Positions 8,114-12,435 of a stretch of DNA of 12,435 nt are shown here, piece after piece. The first letter of the stretch is position 1. Every line of letters begins with the position of its first letter. The DNA is taken from assembly GCA_946885905.1 (NCBI GenBank), contig CAMPHL010000024.1, forward strand, positions 1-12,435, written 5' to 3'. The notes under the pieces are model-generated. The model had not been told where the DNA came from. It ran no database searches and saw only the letters and a list, made by a program, of their open reading frames with translations. This DNA comes from an uncultured Pseudomonadota bacterium. Lineage in GTDB: Bacteria > Pseudomonadota > Gammaproteobacteria > Burkholderiales > Usitatibacteraceae. The position numbers and the translations under genes were made by a program.

Positions 8114-8613
8114 TGGCGGCTCGAAGCGAAACCGGGGTCCTCGAGAACCCCTCGGTCGTTCGCGTCGTGAACGCGCTGCGCGTCCTGGGCATCGACTCGC
8201 CCATCGTCGAGCTCCCGGGAGCGGCCCACACCGCGAAGCTCGCCGCCCGCTTCCTCGGCTGCGAGTTGGGCCAGATCGCCAACTCGCTGGTGTTCCGCGG
8301 TCTTGCCAGCGGCGGCGCGATCCTGGTGATGTCTTCGGGCGCTAATCGCTTCGACATGGCGAAGCTCGCTGCCGCCGCGGGCGAGGAGACCGGCAAGGCC
8401 GATGCGGAGTTCGTGCGCGCGGCCACGGGCCTCGCGATCGGCGGCGTGGCGCCGGTTGGCCACACCGGTACGCTCCGAACGTTCGTCGAGCGCTCCTTGT
8501 CCGAGTGGCCCGAGGTCTGGGCGGCCGCCGGCCACCCGAACACGGTCTTTGCGCTGACCTACGACGAGCTCGTACGGATCACCCGCGGGAAAGAGGTCGA
8601 CGTCGCGGCGTAG
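8113..8613 (+). CDS. YbaK/EbsC-family aminoacyl-tRNA deacylase-like protein
   Basis: A 166-residue single-domain protein of the YbaK/ProXp superfamily, whose members hydrolyse mischarged tRNA such as Cys-tRNA(Pro) or Ala-tRNA(Pro). Recognisable blocks are [57 protein letters not shown] and [12 protein letters not shown]. The residue corresponding, by my alignment, to the functional Lys of E. coli YbaK (Lys46) is Asn57 in QIANSLVF. I recall related proteins with the same Asn, so this may mark a subfamily with altered substrate or activity. The ATG shares its first base with the last base of the reductase stop codon, so the two are translationally coupled. It converges on the M16 peptidase gene. 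Confidence 0.9.
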
Positions 8614-8687
8614 GAATCAGGCGCCGCGCCGGCGTCGTTATGGCGGGCTCGGCGGGCGGCGAAGCGCTGCAGCGGCCGGGATGGCAG
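8614..8687. other. Convergent intergenic gap, no clear terminator
   Basis: These 74 bases separate the deacylase and M16 peptidase gene ends. They hold short GC-rich dyads, including CGCCG/CGGCG with a three-base loop and the 10-base palindrome CGCTGCAGCG, but neither is followed by a T-run on either strand. I see no convincing intrinsic terminator. Confidence 0.4.
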
Positions 8688-11408
8688 CTATTTCTTCGTC
8701 CAGTCCCCCGCGAACACGCGCGCGAGCCTGGCGGGATCCACGTACTTGCGGAACGCCGCGTTCGCCTGCTCGAGCGTGACCGCCTCGATCTCGCGGTCGA
8801 TGCGCGCCACGTAGTCCATCGTGCGGCCGAGCTCGAGCTGGTTCGTGAGCGCCACGGTGAGGTCGCGGTCCTGGGCGAGCGACAGGCGCCGGCCCTGCAG
8901 CAGCCCGCTCTTGCCGTCCTTCAGCTCCGCCTCGGTGAAGCCCTCGCGCATCACGCGGCCCAGCTCCTCGGCGAACGCGTCCTCCAGCCGCTTCACGTTC
9001 TGCGGCGCGTAGATCGCCGCGGCGGTGAAGGTGGCGTGCGGCTCGTGCGAGCTCGCGTTGATGCCGGCGCCCACGCCATAGCTCGTGCCGTCCTTCTCGC
9101 GGATGCGCTTCCACAGGATCGAGCCCGTGCCGCCGCCCACGATGCGCGCGGCCACCAGCGCCGCGGCGTAATCGGGCGCGTCGTCCTTGAGCGGGAAGCG
9201 AAGCTGCGCCATGAAGTAGGCGTTGGCCTTGTCCGGCGTGGACAGCCGATTCTCTCCGGGCGGCATCGCATAAACCGGTTGAGGCACGCGCGTGTAGGGC
9301 TTGGCGCTCTTCCAGTCGCCGAAGAGGGTCTGCAGCTGCGCCCGCAGCGCTGGCGCGTCGAAATCGCCCACGGCCGCGAGCTCCGCGTGGTCCGCGCCGT
9401 AGAAGTCGCGGTGGAAGGCCTTCACGCGTTCGAGCGCGACCGCCTTCACGTTGCCGATCTGTTCGTCGAGCGTGTACTCGTGGCGCACGTCGCCCTTCGG
9501 ATATGGATTGCCGGTGCGTGCCATCACGTTGCGCGCGAGGTCATCGGGCTCCTTGCGCTGCGCCTCGATTTCGGTCGCGCGCTCGTTCTTGAGCTGCTCG
9601 AGCTCGGCGGCGGGGAAATCGGGCCGGCGCAGGGCCATGGCCACGAGCTTCATCACCTCCGGGAAGTTCTCGCGCGTGGTCTGGATGCTCACCGTGGTGC
9701 GCGTCTCGTTCCCCGTGAACCGCACATCCGCCTTCAGCTTGTCGAACGCGTCCTGGAGCTGCGTGCGCGTCATGCCGCCCGCGCCGCGCGGCAGCATCGC
9801 CGCCGTGAGCTCTCCGACGGGCTCCTGGCCGAAGAGCGACTTCTCGTCGCCCATGCGCAACGTAAGCCGGGCATGGACCGTGGCCCCGCGCGTGCGCTTG
9901 GGCGTGAGCGCCGCTTGCATTCCATTCGACAGCTTCACGCGCTGCGTGCGCGATTCGATGTTCGCCGGGGTGGCCTCGAAGGCCTCGCCCGCCGTGACGC
10001 CGGCATCGCCCTTGTAGTCCTTCACCATGGGTGCGATGTCCACGAACGCCGGTTTCGGCGGCCGCACCGGCTGCGCCGTCGGGATGAAGAGCGCGAGCGT
10101 GCGGTTGTCCGGCACCAGGTAAGCGCTCGCGACGCGCTGGACGTCCGCGGCCTTGAGGCTGCGCACGCGGTCGCGGGTGAGGAAGAAGAGGCGCCAATCG
10201 CCGAGGGCGATCGCTTCGGACAGCGCCACGCCCACGCGCTCCGGATCGGCCGCGGTGAGGTCGAAGTCGCGCAGGTACTTGGTGCGCGCGCGATCCAGTT
10301 CCGTGTCGGTGATCGGCACCCTGGCCGTTTCGTCGATCGTTGCGACGAGCGTCGAGCGGGCCGCCTCGAGGGAGCCTGCGTTGGGCAGCTGGGTGCCGAA
10401 GAGCACCAGGCCGGGCTCCTTCCACTGCAGCGCAAAAGCGAACACGGAAGCCGCCTTGCCGCTCTCCACCAGCGCCTTGTGCAGGCGCCCCGACGGGGTG
10501 TCGCCCAGGATCGTGGCGAGCATTTCCACGGCGGCGAAATCGGGGTGGGCTCCCGGCGGGACGTGATAGCCGGCGATCGCCATCTGCGTGTCGCCCACCC
10601 TGCGCACGCTCACGGTGCGCTCGCCCTGCTGCTCGGGGTCCAGCGTGTAGGTCGGCGGTAGCTTGCGAGCGGGACGGGCGACCTTTCCGAACTCGCGCGC
10701 GACCAGCGCCAGCGTCTTCGCCTCGTCGAACTTGCCGGCGATGATGAGGACCGCGTTGTCCGGCTGGTAGTAGTTGCGGTAGAAGGCCTGCAGCCGCTCG
10801 ATCGAGACGTTCTCCACGTCGGCTCGCGCCCCGATCGTCGACTTGCCGTAGCTGTGCCAGCTGTAGGCGCTGTCGAGCACGCGGTCGTAGAGGCTGCGGA
10901 ACGGGTCGTTCTCGGCGCGCTCCATCTCGTTCCTCACCACGGTCATCTCGCTGTCGAGGTCCTTCTTCGCGATGAAGCTGTTGGTCATCGCGTCGGCCGA
11001 CCAGGAGAGGTACCACTCGAGGTTCTCGTCGTTGGCCGCCCAGCTCGCGAAGTAGTTCGTGCGGTCGGTCCACGTCGAGCCGTTGGCGCGCAGGCCCCGG
11101 CGCGTGAACTCGAGCCAGGCGGCGGGATGGCTCGGCGTGCCCTTGAAGAGCAGGTGCTCGAGCAGGTGCGCCATGCCCGTTTCGCCGTAGTTCTCGTGCT
11201 TCGATCCCACGAGGTAGGTGGTGTTGACGGTCGTGGTCGGCTTCGAGGCGTCGGGCGCGAGGAGCACCCGCAAGCCGTTGGGCAGGTTGTACTCGGTGAT
11301 GCCCTCCACCGTCGTCACGCGCGTGACGCCCTGGGGCAGCGGAACCTGCGGGAAGGCGGGAAGGGCAAAGGCGGCGAGCAGGGCGAAGGCCGCGGCGAGG
11401 ATTCTCAT
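8688..11408 (-). CDS. Secreted M16 (pitrilysin/insulinase) zinc metallopeptidase
   Basis: A 906-residue periplasmic protease with an N-terminal signal peptide (about residues 1-21: MRI start, Ala/Leu/Phe core, FALPAFP). Two M16 half-units follow. The first has the inverted zinc motif HLLEH (His81, Glu84, His85), with Glu161 in VVRNEMERAE as probable third ligand; Glu84 is the catalytic base. The second half, from about residue 480, keeps the fold but has no HxxEH, as is common in tandem M16 proteins, where that half helps enclose the substrate. Length is normal for this two-unit type. The ATG at 11408 overlaps the stop of a 13-codon frame just upstream, and AGGA lies very close (CCAGGAAATG). 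It follows the PLP-enzyme gene on the same strand, 34 bp downstream of it. Confidence 0.93.
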   Translation of the reverse strand: MRILAAAFALLAAFALPAFPQVPLPQGVTRVTTVEGITEYNLPNGLRVLLAPDASKPTTTVNTTYLVGSKHENYGETGMAHLLEHLLFKGTPSHPAAWLEFTRRGLRANGSTWTDRTNYFASWAANDENLEWYLSWSADAMTNSFIAKKDLDSEMTVVRNEMERAENDPFRSLYDRVLDSAYSWHSYGKSTIGARADVENVSIERLQAFYRNYYQPDNAVLIIAGKFDEAKTLALVAREFGKVARPARKLPPTYTLDPEQQGERTVSVRRVGDTQMAIAGYHVPPGAHPDFAAVEMLATILGDTPSGRLHKALVESGKAASVFAFALQWKEPGLVLFGTQLPNAGSLEAARSTLVATIDETARVPITDTELDRARTKYLRDFDLTAADPERVGVALSEAIALGDWRLFFLTRDRVRSLKAADVQRVASAYLVPDNRTLALFIPTAQPVRPPKPAFVDIAPMVKDYKGDAGVTAGEAFEATPANIESRTQRVKLSNGMQAALTPKRTRGATVHARLTLRMGDEKSLFGQEPVGELTAAMLPRGAGGMTRTQLQDAFDKLKADVRFTGNETRTTVSIQTTRENFPEVMKLVAMALRRPDFPAAELEQLKNERATEIEAQRKEPDDLARNVMARTGNPYPKGDVRHEYTLDEQIGNVKAVALERVKAFHRDFYGADHAELAAVGDFDAPALRAQLQTLFGDWKSAKPYTRVPQPVYAMPPGENRLSTPDKANAYFMAQLRFPLKDDAPDYAAALVAARIVGGGTGSILWKRIREKDGTSYGVGAGINASSHEPHATFTAAAIYAPQNVKRLEDAFAEELGRVMREGFTEAELKDGKSGLLQGRRLSLAQDRDLTVALTNQLELGRTMDYVARIDREIEAVTLEQANAAFRKYVDPARLARVFAGDWTKK

Positions 11409-11446
11409 TTCCTGGAGTCTCCGGCGTAGACGCGTGCGAGGTTCAT
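11405..11446 (-). pseudogene. 13-codon frame resembling the C-terminal tail of the M16 peptidase (probable duplicate relic)
   Basis: The frame reads MNLARVYAGDSRK and stops. Its LARVYAGDSRK closely matches LARVFAGDWTKK, the last residues of the downstream M16 peptidase. Over the best-aligned codons most DNA differences are at third positions (for example GCG/GCA, GTG/GTC, GCG/GCC, GGG/GGA), as expected for coding sequences that diverged under selection. Its ATG overlaps the stop of the PLP gene (ATGA), and its TGA overlaps the ATG of the peptidase. I infer it is what remains of an upstream tandem M16 gene. It could now be translated as a short coupling peptide, but nothing proves expression. 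Confidence 0.5.
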
Positions 11447-12435
11447 TGAAGGGCTTGTTCGAGGTCGGCGATGAGGTCGTCGCAGTCTTCCACGCCGACC
11501 GAAAGGCGGATGAGGGCGTCGCCGATCCCGATCTCCCGGCGGACCTCGGCCGGCACCGAGGCGTGGGTCATGATGGCCGGGTGCTCGATGAGGCTCTCCA
11601 CGCCGCCCAGGCTCTCGGCGAGCGTGAAGATCTGGCAGCGCTCGAGCACGCGGAGCGCCGCCGCTTCGCCGCCCTTCACGATGGCCGTCACCATGCCGCC
11701 GCCGGCGGCCATCTGGCGCTTGGCGAGGGCATGTTGCGGGTGGCTGGGCAGCCCGGGATAGAAGACCATCTCCACCCTTGGATGCTTCGAGAGCCATTCC
11801 GAGATTCGCTGCGCGTTCTCGCAGTGGCGCTGCATGCGCGGGCCAGGGTCTTGAGCCCGCGCGTGACCAGGAAGCAGTCGAACGGGCTCGGCACCGAGCC
11901 CACGGCGTTCTGGATGAAGCCGAGCTTCTCGGCGAGGTCGTCACGCGAAGTCGCCGCCACGCCGCTGATCACGTCCGAGTGGCCGTTCAGGTACTTGGTC
12001 GCGGAGTGCATGACGATGTCGAAGCCGTGCTCCAGGGGCCGCTGCACCCAGGGGCTCGCGAACGTGTTGTCGGCGACCGTGATGATCCCGCGCGACTTGG
12101 CGACCTCGGCCACCATCGAGAGCTCCACGAGCTTGAGCAGCGGATTCGACGGCGTCTCGACCCAGATCATTTTCGTGTGGGGCTTCAGCACGGCGAGGAG
12201 GTCCTCGCGGCTCGTGATGCCCGAATAGGCGAAGTCCAGTCCGGCCGAGCGCCGCCGGACGCGCTCGAAGACGCGCCGCGTCCCGCCATAGAGGTCGTCC
12301 AGCGCCACGACGTGGGATCCCGAGTCGAGGAGCTCCAGGATCGTCGATGTCGTGGCCATCCCCGACGAGAAGGCGAAGCCATGCTTCGCGCCTTCCAGGT
12401 CGGCGAAGCACTTCTCGTAGGCCCAGCGCGTCGGG
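11443..12435 (-). pseudogene. Cystathionine gamma-lyase/synthase-like PLP enzyme, frameshifted, 5' end outside window
   Basis: About 330 residues of a Cys/Met-metabolism PLP enzyme; the family is near 390, so some 50-60 N-terminal residues lie beyond the right edge. Visible motifs are the start-side block PTRWAYEKCFADLEGAKHG and FSSGMATT, then DDLYGGTRRVFERV, WVETPSNPLL, VADNTFASP and HSATKYLNGHSDV, whose Lys (codon 11994-11996) should bind PLP. After VTRGLKTLA the frame shifts: the family reads RGLKTLxxRM, but here GCC is followed by only CG before CGC ATG (11833-11843). One base is missing, and the rest (MQRHCENAQRI, FYPGLPSHPQH, FTLAESLGGVESL, IRLSVGVEDCDDLI) continues in another frame to the stop at 11443. 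Everything else is well conserved, so this is either a recent mutation or a sequencing error. Gamma-lyase and gamma-synthase cannot be separated here. Confidence 0.88.

Noticed and set aside
8614..8687. Possible intrinsic terminator between the convergent genes
   Set aside because: The GC-rich dyads are short and lack a following T-run on either strand.
8505..10661. 718-codon plus-strand open frame opposite the M16 peptidase
   Set aside because: Arg/His-rich antisense shadow of a clearly conserved peptidase gene, with no recognisable motif.

Overview
This is GC-rich (roughly two thirds G+C), densely packed proteobacterial chromosome. The cytochrome c, the Ada-AraC-AlkA fusion protein and the stand-alone TfoX N-terminal protein suit a betaproteobacterium of the Burkholderiales/Nitrosomonadales type, but that placement is inferred from general resemblance. 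I see no rRNA, tRNA, insertion sequence, integrase, phage gene or CRISPR array. No stretch over about 100 bases lacks a gene.

Layout. (1) 1-2339, minus strand: a YyaL/DUF255 thioredoxin-fold protein followed 25 bp later by a small secreted cytochrome c that runs off the left edge. (2) 2412-3245, plus strand: a membrane protein with a soluble N-terminal domain and a DUF3592-like C-terminal half, divergent from the YyaL gene and overlapping the next gene tail to tail. (3) 3235-6606, minus strand: an alkylation-repair cluster, in transcription order DUF1203 protein, Ada-AraC-AlkA fusion, Ogt methyltransferase and EamA permease. The last three overlap at their start and stop codons. (4) 6696-8613, plus strand: a TfoX N-terminal domain protein, then an aldo/keto reductase of the potassium-channel beta-subunit type overlapping by one base with a YbaK-type tRNA deacylase. 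(5) 8688 to the right edge, minus strand: a frameshifted cystathionine gamma-lyase/synthase-like PLP gene, a 13-codon relic, and a large secreted M16 zinc peptidase.

The repair cluster is the most coherent unit. The fusion protein should sense methyl-phosphotriesters, act as a transcription factor and excise alkylated bases. Ogt directly repairs O6-alkylguanine. A near-identical 21-base element with an inner dyad lies upstream of both the fusion gene and the DUF1203 gene, at the same distance from a -10-like hexamer. This suggests one regulator controls both and would place DUF1203, and perhaps the TfoX-like gene and the EamA permease, in the same response.

The other notable signals are in the right arm. 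The PLP gene carries a one-base deletion. Between it and the peptidase, a 13-codon reading frame closely resembles the C-terminal tail of that same peptidase, as if an upstream tandem copy had been almost wholly lost. Apart from the regulatory element and this relic, the window is mainly ordinary housekeeping and repair genes.
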